Source: Hirundichthys speculiger (Eukaryota; Chordata; Actinopteri; Beloniformes; Exocoetidae). From it: a stretch of DNA of 64,000 nt. The notes beneath the pieces are model-generated. The model was given only the letters and a program-made list of their open reading frames with translations, made no database searches and was not told the DNA's origin. This document shows positions 25,501-36,400 of this stretch, piece by piece (position 1 is the stretch's first letter; every line of letters begins with the position of its first letter). Location: NCBI GenBank assembly GCA_018398805.1, contig JAGFBZ010002028.1, forward strand, positions 434,001 to 498,000, written 5' to 3'. A program made the position numbers and the translations under genes.

Positions 25501-28500
25501 GGGGGAATACTCACTCTAGGTAACTTAAGCCATTCTCAAGCACGAATGACTCCTAGAGTCAGATGAATTTGGTTTTTGTCACTGCTCCTTTCTGTGCTCA
25601 AGAACAACTGAGGTCTTCTTGGCTGCACGTGTTAAATGGAACAAGGCACGTACGCATGTCGTGTAAATGGGACAGTTCCTTGTGACGATTATTTAACAAC
25701 ATAGAGGCGCACTCCACAAATTCAAAACTGTTAGAGGGCTTCATCTGACTGTAGCATTAGCATTAGCATTAGCTACATAATTTCAGTACTGTTAGCCATT
25801 GTGCTGATTCTCTTAAAACTGGATTAAAAATGGGCACTTAATGCAATGATGTGATGTCGTGTGCACAAGCAGCAGCCATGCTCAAGCACAGCTGAGACTG
25901 GAGTGATCTGACTGTGGGCCAACGGGGGAAACTGGAAGTGAGAGTCAATCGTGCCTGGGCATGGCACTGTGCAACTTGGCTCGTGCGAGTAAGCCCTTAA
26001 GCTGTAGCCCCACAGAACACGGAAAGCACCACGCTGTGATTTTGGAGCAGCTTTGCTCCGACCTTAAGTCCCACAGGCAGCGATTCAGAGCGGAGTGCCG
26101 GCAAGCGCCGCCCGCTCGATTTGTAAGAGATAACGAACTCACCCAAAAGTTTTGAGATGCCGTGACAGTTCCACAGGAGTCTGCTCGTTTAGAGACTGAC
26201 ATCCTTTTGACTAAAAGACTGACTCTTCCCTCATACGTGGTTCGAATCTCTTCTAAAAACCTCTGAATTGTTTGTACACAGTCTCCGCAGGTTAAAGTAA
26301 TGTCGGTGTACGAGTCAGAACTCACTGGGCGTCTTCCTGCCAACTCTGTACTGTGTGTAAACAGGGGTTACCCAAGCACCTATAAAAATGGTGTCCATTA
26401 AGTGGCAGTCGAAACTGGTAGTTACAGCTGCAATTTCCCCCTTGGGAGATAAATAAAGTACATCTAATCTAATCTTACCTTGGGCTTTTGGAAGGTACAA
26501 AACCTCTTGTTTAAAAAAAAAAAAAAAGAAAAATTCCAGGCTATGTTCCAAACATTTTGGCAAAGGAAAAGATCACAGAAGAGTGGTGATCCCATCTAGT
26601 TTGCCTGGAATAGGGGGGAAAAACAACTTTAAAAGTTACAACTGCAACAAGCCCTTATACCTGTGAAAGCTGTCCAAACCCTTGTGGCCAGTCGCTCTCC
26701 TGGTGAGGGTCAGTCGGATAGGCTTTGACTGGTGATCTGTCGCCATGCCGAAACAACTGAAAGGAAGAGAGAATAGACGTCAGATGACATGCAAATGATA
26801 AAGACACAAGGGCTCCCTTTTAGGGTAAAAATGTCAATGTGAAAGTTCCCACTGTCACTGCACGAAGAAAATGCTTTTGATTACTTGCAATTTATCTAAA
26901 GATAAACATGCTGCAATGTTCTGATTGCAACGGTGGATATCTGCAAAATTAGTAGAGGCAGCTGAGAGTCTGATAAACAAAACGCAAACACGGTGCAACG
27001 TCTGTAAAATGCACTCCAGCCCAAACCATTGATTTGTCTTCAGCTGAGTCAGTTGTGGTTTTAACATCCAGTCAGCTGATCTACCCAAACATTTGTCAAA
27101 GGCCAATGTTCTTACAAGCCAAAGGAACAACAGCTTTTAACAGCTCTTGAAAACAGCAGATAAGAAACAATAAAACCAGTTAAAGCAGGTCAAACGTCAT
27201 GAGAGAAGCTCAAAAATAAACAAAAAGATAATTTCAATAAAATAATTTATAGGAGTTGAATTCTTGATCTGGATCTCTTGAAAGAAACTGTAGGTTTATC
27301 AATTACATAAGAACCTTTGAGTAACAGAAATATCAGTAATCTTATTTACTTGATGCCACCACAACAGCTGCCAATTTGGAGAAAATGTTTACATTTTTAA
27401 TTCTCAAACCATGTGTGGCTGTCTGGTTTCTCTCATAAGTGAAACTAGTCGTGCATGACAGATACATCTGTAACAGCCAATAAATACAGCTATATTAAGA
27501 GTAGATTATCTTTTTCTGAGTCCTAATCTTTGTTCTGGGAACCATACACAGCAGTCAAGCAGGAAACTAGGTAACCGTTTCTGAGAATGAGTGCACTAAG
27601 AAGACGGTGAGGCTTTAAGTAACTTTAACACCAGTTGCAGCAGCAGTCAAAAAGTAATCGTCATGTGGGGAGGAAAAACATAAAATGAAAAATATTTATT
27701 AAAAAAAATTAATGTTGACCTTTTAACCACAGCTGAATACATGTTTTCACACAATTGCACCTCAGATGCACAAATCCATTTCACTTATCACATCCCTGAC
27801 AAAACATTTGTCGCCAAAAAAAGGGATTAGAAGCCATGCATGCTCGAGCCAAACTAGTCTGACCCAATATTTTTTTTAATTCTACAACAAACTGTTCTCT
27901 CTGCTTGTTTATCTCAGGGTTTTGGACTATTTCAACAACAGAAAGTTATCAGACAGAAAGATCAAAAGCAAAAACACCCAGATGAAAGCAGAAGTGTTGC
28001 TTTCGCGTAAGGCGACAGAAACTGATGAAATGTCTGTTTAGAGCTATTTGAAAAGACACAGAGCCCCTTCTCTGGCTTTCACTGGGAGTGCACTGGTGTT
28101 ACTGGTTTCAGGTCAGGTCAGCTGTGACAACAAAACTTCAGCATTTCTGTTAAAAGCCTTACAGGTCAGACAGGTCAAGCAACTTTAGCTATTGTATAGC
28201 AAATTCTATAAATGTTCCAAAGTTTCGGTCATCTGGCAATTACTCCTTTGTTTAAATATGAACACGTACTCGGAGGTATTAATTAAATCTTCATAAAAAT
28301 GTGACGGTTAGTTGTCTGTCCCTTAAAGCAGAGCATCAATAGCTAACGTGTGCAAACCAGTACTTATTTTAAAATGAAGTATTTTTTTCAGCAAATTATT
28401 TGCGTGCCGAATTTACTACAACACCTTAAAGATTTCGAAAAAACTTCACATGTTCAGACAAATAGGTATTTTTACAAGTAGGCGGAGAAAACGCAACAAT

Positions 28501-28685
28501 TTAAAAATTGTTGAACGCGGTTCCGCGAACTTCTGTCCATGTCAGGGAATCGCTGCTGAGATCGACACAGCATTAACGGTGTTAACGTTACTTACCACAG
28601 TCACATATATTAGTTTTCTTTCTGCAGCAACTTGTCCACACACGGAAGCCACCGTTATAAGAAAAAACGCCGCCACGGATACCAT
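17764..28685 (-). CDS. acp2: Lysosomal acid phosphatase-like, copy 1 (complete, 13 exons)
   Basis: Histidine acid phosphatase hydrolysing phosphomonoesters at acid pH, expected in the lysosome. Exons, 5' to 3' on the minus strand: 28685-28596, 26756-26661, 23467-23381, 23290-23230, 23140-23049, 22958-22860, 22741-22652, 20855-20772, 20679-20631, 18680-18592, 18438-18332, 18190-18015, 17909-17764. All junctions are GT/AG and phases agree, giving 1,266 nt and 421 residues (human ACP2 is 423). A signal peptide precedes QVAAERK. Catalytic RHGDRSP is at residues 33-39, [12 protein letters not shown] at about 94-105 and the HD dyad (HDTTVAAL) at 280-281. PGCSLDCPL holds conserved cysteines. A membrane span covers about 375-398, and the tail has GYHHV at 408-412, like the tyrosine motif that sorts ACP2. 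Several N-glycosylation sequons (NES, NET, NIT, NKT) are present. This is the intact member of a three-gene array. An acp3-type name is possible, but the tail favours acp2. Confidence 0.9.
19640..20070 (+). mobile_element. Tc1/mariner-like transposase relic in intron of acid phosphatase copy 1
   Basis: The plus strand near 19,965 reads [18 protein letters not shown], a degenerate form of the SPDLNPIE motif of Tc1/mariner transposases. Upstream sequence is too decayed to frame. It lies between exons 9 and 10 of the minus-strand acid phosphatase gene, in the opposite orientation. Confidence 0.6.
21316..21362. repeat. Poly(A) run of about 47 bases
   Basis: An uninterrupted A tract in the intron between exons 7 and 8 of acid phosphatase copy 1. 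It could be the tail of a retroposed sequence, but no recognisable body precedes it. Confidence 0.9.
21695..21830 (-). repeat. Interspersed repeat: 'AGGGCTGTCAGCCGATT' block plus LINE/SINE 3' tail
   Basis: 21,695-21,765 carries a CGCGATTAATCG-rich block typical of a dispersed fish repeat. 21,784-21,830 is the reverse complement of the widespread ACCCTGTATAGGACAA...GATGGACGGA tail found at 3' ends of fish non-LTR elements, so the element runs on the minus strand. They may be two separate insertions. Confidence 0.5.
22499..22560. repeat. (AT)n microsatellite
   Basis: About 31 AT repeats without interruption, next to exon 7 of acid phosphatase copy 1 (22,652-22,741). It is flanked by A runs at 22,434-22,453 and 22,575-22,587. 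Confidence 0.97.
23626..24102. mobile_element. Non-autonomous DNA transposon with 23-bp TIRs and TA target duplication (pogo/Tigger-like MITE)
   Basis: The left end at 23,626 reads CCATATCGGCCCGAATATAGG and the right end at 24,102, in reverse complement, reads CTGTATTGGCCTGAATATAGG. About 19 of 23 terminal bases match. TA dinucleotides at 23,624-23,625 and 24,103-24,104 flank the ends. The 477-bp interior has no coding frame. TA duplication and TIR size fit a Tc1/mariner/pogo-class non-autonomous element; the pogo label is a guess from the end sequence. It sits in the intron between exons 2 and 3 of acid phosphatase copy 1. Confidence 0.75.
24262..24600 (+). mobile_element. Non-LTR retrotransposon (LINE) 3' ORF relic
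   Basis: The sequence CTCACCTGTGGTCACAGC followed by CAAGAGGAGCCAGTTGAGGC and GGGCATCTAGTCAGAATAGC corresponds to the C-terminal segment of a common fish LINE (TYGHE..., RSQLRWxGHLxRM). It has indels and stops, so it is dead. Confidence 0.65.
24765..25100 (+). mobile_element. Tc1-like transposase relic
   Basis: It contains [14 protein letters not shown] at about 24,795, the Tc1 signature VKHGGGxVMVWGCF, then recognisable GDTV, LxNQ-like and [10 protein letters not shown] (degraded IEMVWDEL) blocks in the same order as in intact elements. Frames are broken by stops. Confidence 0.65.
25147..25199 (+). repeat. LINE/SINE 3' tail with GATG repeats
   Basis: An ACCCTGCATAAGGATTAAGC block followed by GATGGATGGATGGATG is the typical end of a fish non-LTR element. 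Only the tail is left. Confidence 0.6.
26430..26480 (+). repeat. Short 3' tail of a non-LTR element
   Basis: The words CCCCCTTGGGAGATAAATAAAG and then CATCTAATCTAATCTT follow the pattern (cccttgggataaataaag plus a short-period tail) of 5'-truncated fish non-LTR insertions. Confidence 0.5.
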
Positions 28686-29189
28686 GTTCTAGTCTGTGTG
28701 ACCGGACGGCTAACCTACCCTGCCTGCTATAAGGGTAACTACTGCTGCACGGGACACCTCGATCTCGTTCCGCCTGGTAACTCAACCGACCGGAACTGGA
28801 ATTCTAAAATAAAATATAGCATATAATTGTGAGGAGGGGAGAACCGTGAGAAAAGGGGAGAGGAAGGGGGTTGGAAGATATATCACCTCTATTTTACTAT
28901 ACAAAAAAAATCTAATTTTTACGACATTTTTGTGATAAAATTTTCAAGATAAAAACTCACTCGCTTAAATTGCAGGTTTTATTTTGAAAGACTAGAAAGG
29001 TTAAAACGGTAGTGAGCGATGACCAATCACTGGCCGTGCCTATTGTCAAGTCGGGTGCACCATAAAGTCACTCTTTTCTGGTTTTGGACACCATGGTGTG
29101 TCTTGACAAACTGACATCAAGATCCTGTTGTCAGCACAAACCTGCTCATATTAGTGTTGGAAAACTCAGTTTATTTTATGGACTTGGAT

Positions 29190-29600
29190 TATTCTGAGTC
29201 ACTCACAAAAGTGATCCGGTTCACTTGTCACTTGAATTCATTTGAATCAGCGTTGTTTGCCAACGAAAACTGAAACGTTCAATTGAACACAATAACCAGA
29301 CAGAACCAAAAATGTTTATTTTCTCTATTGTTAGAGAACCAAATTATCTGAATCTGCTGTGTTTTTGGTGAGTCCGCTAACTCAAGTGAGTGAACTGATT
29401 CAACTGAAGTCATCTGAGTCTGTTGCATTTTCCGGTGAGTCCCTTAACTTGAGTCACCAGAAACACAGTGAACTCGGATGATTCGGTTCAAGAAAATCAC
29501 CCAGTTCAAAATATCCGGTTCAACCGGATAATTCAACCAGAATCATCGAAGTATGCTGCGTTTCCGGTCTTTCCATGAGTCCGCTAACACTAGATTCCAC
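29190..29600. repeat. Degenerate tandem-like repeat of GAGTC/GAATC words
   Basis: The words GAGTCACTCACAAAAGTGA, GAATCATCTGAGTC-like and GGTGAGTCCxxTAAC recur irregularly over about 400 bases upstream of acid phosphatase copy 1. CGCTAACTCAAGTGAGTGAA at about 29,377 and CTTAACTTGAGTCACC at about 29,443 are two such units. I did not recognise the family. Confidence 0.45.
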
Positions 29601-30270
29601 ATGTATACGCTGCATGCATCGTCTGCATTCCTCTCCATAGACTTCGAATGGAGTGACATCATCCATTGCTGAACTGAATTGTGGGTTCTGCGCGTCACGT
29701 TAATAGTGTTGCTTCCATCAAAAGTTTGAGGGATTTTCAACTTTTCCTGCCTTACATAGCCTGGTTTTTGCTCAAAAATCTGGTCATCTGCGTGTGTGAT
29801 GCAGATAACGCAAATATGCCCCCCCACCCTCTGCAGACACTGTGGTGCACCTCCCCAAAATTGTAGGTGACCGCAGACAGTGACCGCAGATAGCGTCGCT
29901 GATAGCGTCGCAGGGAGGAGAGAAAGGAGGCCTCTGATTGGTCAAATCTACATCCGCTCTTACACAGCGCGTATTTCAGGCTTGCTACCTTACTTGTTTT
30001 TTTTGTTTGTATGACCGCGATTGTGGAACACGACTCGTGAAGATGGACTAGCTAGAAGAGCGCGTCATCGAAGAAGTGAGGAAGTACCCACATCTTTACG
30101 ATTCTCGTTCTCCACACTACAAGGACAGCACATATTCTCCGTAACCGGAAGATAAACACGCCACCCACCACACCCACAATCCTAGCTAGTTCGTGATTGT
30201 CCCTCTTGCGTTGTGCCGTGGAATAACATAGCACAGACCGCGCTTCAAAATTTGGCATAAATCAAAAATA
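29600..30270 (+). mobile_element. Harbinger-type element fragment with MADF-domain remnant
   Basis: From about 30,043 the plus strand reads MD, a stop, then LEERVIEEVRKYPHLYDSR followed by SPHYKDS, the start of the MADF (Myb-like) domain carried by the second protein of PIF/Harbinger transposons. The domain ends after about 30 residues. An early stop and missing remainder make this a dead or internally deleted copy. I could not find terminal repeats, so the limits are loose. Confidence 0.55.
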
Positions 30271-30516
30271 ACTGCAGCATACCTGTGACAAGCTAATTGC
30301 GACACATTGCTGTGAGAGTATAAACAGCCCTTATGTTGGCCAATCAGGTTATGGCTAAGCAGCTAGAGCTAGCCAATGAAATCACACAGCAGGCAAAAGC
30401 ATGCAGGTTATTTTTCTACAGCAGGATGAAATTTGATCAGTTGTTTTTGGTATGAAACATCGACAACACTACCCCTCATGTGTTGCTATCAAATTTGAGC
30501 TGTATTAGATGGTAAC

Positions 30517-32272
30517 CAGTACTCGAGTTGAGGGGGGGATGAGGGCGGATGGCATCCCCCCTGAAATAAAAACGATCAAAATCATCCCCCCTGTAAAACT
30601 GCCATCCTCCCTTTCCATCCCTCCCCTTTTTACAGTAAATGTTGGGAATATAACTTATAATTATTTAATCATTATAAAGTAGTACGCATGTTGAGTAAAA
30701 GAAATAATAAAATCTGAGGGCACAGGGGCACGCAAACATGCAATGACGCAACATGATTGTTATTTATAATTGGTTAATTGATGCCTGAGGGAGCCGCACG
30801 AGCTGCTGCGCAGAACGACATCTTGAGGATTAACTGCACTGCAATGTGAGCATGAGGAAACGAGCGGCTGGACAACGAGATGTCAGGGAGTTTTTTAAAA
30901 AGACTAAAATGACAGGTGAGCTATAAATCAAGAATCTCAATCATTACTTTTTAATAATCTATACAAAAGTCGCCAGACTCGCCACAGGTTGCACAATAAC
31001 AACACAGCTAGTTTTCCAAGCTTGCTGTGTAGCCTGCAAACTAGCTGAGACAAACTCATGTTAACGTTCATCTATCTTGTTAACTAGCTTGATGAAACAC
31101 AGGACTTGTCATTCAGTCACATTAGATTCTGGTTTATGAGCGTGGCAAACGTAAAACAGATATTTACTGTTAGCATTAGACGAGAGTTTGTCTCAAATAT
31201 TTGACCAGAATTAATGATGAAAGATTCTTCACACGCCTATATTATTTTCATCAATAGGACTCGTCAGGCAACAAAAATAAGTGAAGATGTTAGCTAAAAT
31301 TCAGATGTTCAAGGAAGGTGACATTAAAGAGTTTTCCCCCCTCCTGGGGCCTGTTGCTGTGGCCTGTAATTTAATATTACAGTGAATATGATAAATGTGA
31401 TTTTAACCTATACTGTACATTCTGTCTATTATCCAAATTATCCAAGAGCAAGGTCATGTGCTTTTAGCATGACATGTCTGCTCATTCTATCAAACCCTAT
31501 AATATTGTTTTCTTCACATAGAGGAAAGCCATGGCCAGGAAGCAGGAGGATCAAGAGCAGAAGGTACAGGTTTGATTATTAAACCTTTAGGGTTTAGACC
31601 AGGGGTTATTTTAACTGGGGATTCCCTGTAATTGACTTTTTTTCCCTCACAATAATTGAAAATTCTGAAGACTGTTAGTAATCTTTTAATGTAATTAAAT
31701 AATTGTTAATGTAGAAACTAATAACAATTTTCATGACTGTCAAAATGACCAACTGCAAAAAAAGTCTAGTGCAACCTCTAGTTTACACACTTACCGTTTT
31801 CAATTCATATGTAGGCCTATTAGTATGTAGCTCATTATTTCAGTGGCTATAAGGCACATTAATCTATTAATCTTCAAAGTCACTGCTTAGCTAACAATCA
31901 GAAATCAAGAACACGAAAAATTGTCGACAAAAAATATGATTACGACAGTCTTTGGAAACTGCTATGAGATACTGAGACTTGAAACTGAGAAACTAAAAAC
32001 TGTGCACCAGAGGGGAGAAAAGGAAAAATATTGTAAAATGTTGAGAGAGTTTCTGTACTTCTGTACTGTCTTTAATAACACAAAAAAGAGATAATTGTTA
32101 TGATTTTGCACTTAAAATAAACTTGGCTTGACTTGATTTGAGAGAATTCAGAAGTCTTATTTACAGTGTTTTGTTTTGATAATGAATTTACACCCCTGCC
32201 CCTGCCACTTTTTTTTTTTAAGTGAAAAACATTGACCATCCCCCCTGAATTTTTTTTACAACTCGACTACTG
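30517..32272 (+). mobile_element. hAT-superfamily element, internally deleted, with 8-bp target duplication
   Basis: Perfect 8-bp duplications ATGGTAAC lie at 30,509-30,516 and 32,273-32,280. The ends are CAGTACTCGAGTTG at 30,517 and, reverse-complemented, CAGTAGTCGAGTTG at 32,272 (13 of 14 match); both are followed inward by a CAGGGGGGATG-type block. Inside, 30,852-30,915 encodes MRKRAAGQRDVREFFKKTKM ending at a GTGAGC donor. 31,522-31,563 is a possible second exon between TAG and GTACAG. Together they resemble the N-terminus of the hAT transposases whose proteins start with a short xxFFKK motif. The catalytic part is absent, so it depends on another source of transposase. It lies between acid phosphatase copies 1 and 2. 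Confidence 0.85.
30852..31563 (+). pseudogene. Remnant of hAT transposase 5' coding exons
   Basis: Two short exon-like blocks (30,852-30,915 and 31,522-31,563) join in phase to about 35 residues. They begin with a basic N-terminus containing VREFFKKTK and continue with a Gly/Ser/Glu-rich segment. No BED finger, DDE catalytic region or dimerisation domain follows inside the element. The exon call rests on splice-site consensus only. Confidence 0.5.
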
Positions 32273-33422
32273 ATGGTAACATGAGCTGTAACTCTTGTCT
32301 GCTGCAGCCGATACACTCACTGCTCATAATCGTGCATAGTTATTTGTACTCAGAGGTCAAAATTTCTGAGTTCCAACTGGGAAGTTTCAACTCAAACACC
32401 CCAAAATTGAAAATCCAACTTGGAAAGTCAGGAAATCTCACCTCTCCCAACTTCAGAATCCTTCGGTTTCTTCTCAGGTTGTAATAATCCATCAATCTAC
32501 ATCAAAACATCAGTTGATTGATGAATGGTCCAATAACATCAATACAAAATATATCGATCAGACAGTATGTGTAATCATTAATACGTTTTCAGCTGGCCTT
32601 TCGTTGTCTGTTTTTAGTAAAGGAACACATTGTTTTATTTAACTGTCTAGTTTATCCCAGACAGAAATATGTGAAATTATATACAGAACCAGCATTATAG
32701 CTGGTGTTTATCCTGATTGTTGTATTTGTGTCGTTCTGTAATTACAGTGCAAACTGCCAGATGACAGTGCAGGTTTTATTTAAAGCTGTAGCTTGCAGTG
32801 CTGAGCTTGTGATGCAAGCTGTGCATCTTTACCAATTTTTGTGAACTGGAGATCAGTTCACCATCTAATCTTTGAACATTTTATAGAAGCAGAAACTTTC
32901 TCCAAACTTTTTAATGCTTAATACAGAAAAAAACTTTAAAGCATCTAGATATACTCAAATATTGGTAATCTATGTAAGTGAAAATATGCAAGACTATAAA
33001 ATTCATTGTCTTAGAATCAAATTAATAATTTTATGCAGAATGAAAATAGACAGTGATAGACATAACATGCCAAACCTGAGGATTTTGAATTACTGTTTAA
33101 ACAATGTTCGCTGGGTTTGATATAAAAATGCAGCGATAATGCTGATGACAGTCAGCAATCAAGGTCCAGACTTTAAAAGATCTGTCATTCCTGCAATAAA
33201 TTTATCTCACTTTTGCATTTAATAAAAAAAAGGATTCATCATATGTTAGATTAATCACATTACATGCCACTAATGTTTATTCGAAGAGCCTGTTATTTGT
33301 GCTGAGTTGATCATCATGGCTGCTGTCTCAGGAAATGAGGCGACATCTTCATGGGATGAGTTTGAGTCTCCGTCAGGCTTCCTCTCCGGCTTTCTAGTTG
33401 ATTTGTGCCTTCTTGGTTGGCT

Positions 33423-36400
33423 TTACCCGTTTCTCTCCCAGCAAATCATGCATAGGAGTAAGACCAGGAGGTGGATGGTGACCTCTGACAACTGAGAAAA
33501 GAAATAAAATAACACATGCTGTATATGAAAAATATTTTTTCTGTGTCAGCAGTGCTGTCTGTCAATATCTCACCTTTACCTCCCTCCTGGGAAGGCAGCT
33601 GACACTCTTCGTCTCTGTCGTCTGAAATGGAGGGCTTTGTAATTCTCACAAACTCCTCTAGGGGGCAGTCAAGGGAGCAGCCCGGTAACTGCAGTGGGTA
33701 TGGATTCACCGTACTGTCATTTCGGTAAAACATCGACACTGAAGCAGAGCTGGGAAAACACACCGACAGAGGCGGGCATTACTTTCAAGTTTTGTCATCT
33801 CAACATGTGACTGTTGCTTCATACATCCTTGTATTTTTGCCTCACTGGAATCTAGCTATGCTAAACAAAGTGAAAAATTCATGCATTTCTTCTTTAAAAA
33901 GAAAAAAAAAAAGAACAAAATACCCATTGTCCTCTCTGTATAGCTCCATCATGTGACAGGCGGTGTAAGGTGGATGTAATCCGTTGTAGATATTCAAGCT
34001 CAACTGAAGAGCAGTTACGGCGGTGTCATGCTGTGAAACAGACATGTTTAAAGGATAGTTTTAAAAAATTTAGATAGAAGCTATGCATGCTTTCTCAGAG
34101 AGAGACACTTCAGCTGACACAGAAACTGGAGGAGACCCCCACAGCCAACAGAAAATGCTTACTGCAGAAAGCATCATCATTTTGAGTCGCTGTTTTGGGT
34201 CTGGAACGGCCATCTTGTTGAGGTTCTTCACTATTTCACCAAGCAGGATGCCTAAAAGACAAACAGTCTCATTCATCAGTTTAAAAACATGACCGGTGAT
34301 ATCTACAGTCAACAAAATCGTGCAGAAAGCTCAAAAACATCAATTCTGTTGCTTGTACCAGCTATTAATGTTTGTTTCCAAACCTCCGCAATATGAGTCG
34401 GTCATTCTCCAGAACTTATAAAAACTGTTTCTGTGAGAAATATTACCTTCAGCACCACACGTGGATTAATGCACTGCTGAAAATAGTTGCAAAAAATTCA
34501 CCATGTTAAGTCAGTGTTGGACAAAGAACGACTGATTGGATGCTATTGTCTGTTCACAGGTTAGCCTCAAGCTTTCAGGTCAGTAAGCTAACAAGCTAAT
34601 TGGTAGCTTGTTTCTACTGATTAGCTTCTACCCCAAATTCCTAGTTTAGTCAAATGTAGCATAAATTGTTAGATTTTTGGAGAGCTAAACTGAACCCATT
34701 GGTTGAGTGCCCCAAATCCCTCAGTCTCAGCGGAGTGAGGCTGACGAAGACCAATATTTATGTGCTATCATAAATTATTTTGTTGTGGAGATAATTAAGG
34801 CATCTTCGATGGTCTTTGCAGCTCAAAAAGGGATTGATTATAGACAGTTCAGACACATGTAGCCCTGCTCAAGAGAAATCCCGGAAGTCCTGGCCTTGCG
34901 CTTGTGTGGTGGCGCACATCTTTATGACAGCCTGTGCAGCATTATCTTTGTCCATGTACTTTGAAACCTGGATAGTGCATCATGTCCACTCTGGGAGGTG
35001 GGACACAAAAGGAGCAAACAGTGGTTCTATGTTGCTGTGATGCACACACTTACCTCCCTGTAGACGACTTTTCTCCTGCTGTTTGTGGACCCCAAACAAG
35101 GTCTGCAACCATTTAACAACAAATAATATAATTGTAACTTTAAATACGTCCAGCCGGAAATTTGAAATAAAAGCCTAGATGCTACTTTCTTTTCTTTTTT
35201 TTTTTTTTTTTTTTTTAACCAGAAACAGAAAATCCTTGAGGAACTTCAGCTTCTCCATAATTTCAGGAGTCACCCAGTCAGGAGCTGCCATGTTGTGAAG
35301 GGACTGAAAACACAGAGAAAACACAGTGCAGCTTATCAGAGTCATAAAAAACTTAAAGAAAAATTTTTTTAAAGATTTTCTGAAAATGTCAGACAGTTTG
35401 ATTTAAGCTATTTTCAGAGCCTTCATCTTCTTATTGCTATGCCTTTGAGTTTGCGGACATTTCACACCATATCCAGTGACTCAGCCATACTGTGGCATGC
35501 AAAGGTTTGGGAACCCCTGATCAAAATTTCCAAAACTTTCAATTACAGTATTATTAATAATATAGCCCCCCCCCCCCCCCCCCCCCCCCCCCCTTCCTGT
35601 TTTAGGGCTTGTCACATGTTGTTCCTGAATAAAGACTTCCTATTTAGAGATATTCTTAAGTTCTTTTGTGCCCTGTCCATAAATATTTAATGATAGTCAG
35701 GGCTCACTGAAGGACATACAAAAAGGCTTCATCATGTGTCTTTTTATAATGATGATGTAGATAGTGTTCACTAATACAGGAGACAGCAAGGAGCCAAGGA
35801 AAAAAATCCACAAGAGTTGCAAACAAGCATTGGAACAGACCAAATGCACAGACGGGAGGCAACCAAGGCAAAAGAAAATGGACTGACAAAGGGAGAAGGA
35901 CACCCACAACTAGATGTATGTACACACACTCAGAGGCTAAATAGATACAGATAGCAACAATCAAGGGAGATAAACACAGGCAGGCAAGGACAAGTACAGC
36001 CAAATGTAAAAGGAAACATGACAATGAGTAAAACAGCTATTTACAGAATAAAGCCCTGAAGCTCCCTCATGAAAACAGTCTCCAAGCCATCTCATTGTCA
36101 TTCAGTGGCGTCATTAGGTCCTATTTTAGGGGGGCTTCAACAGCCCCCCTAAAATATTAAACTTGAGGCTGGAGATCAACACAGAGAGCGGGTGTGTGAC
36201 GTCATCCTAGTGACTCCAGATGAAATTACACCTCTGCGTTCGACCATGTAGCGATTGCGTTTAATTCCTTCAGTGTCTTACAACCCTGAATGGAATTTCC
36301 ATGGAGCTCCCTCACGTGGCTTTACAATGTGACGTCATTGATGGCGCGTGAGAAAAGTAGTATATAAAGAGGTCACACACTGTCAAATCTTCAGTGGGTC

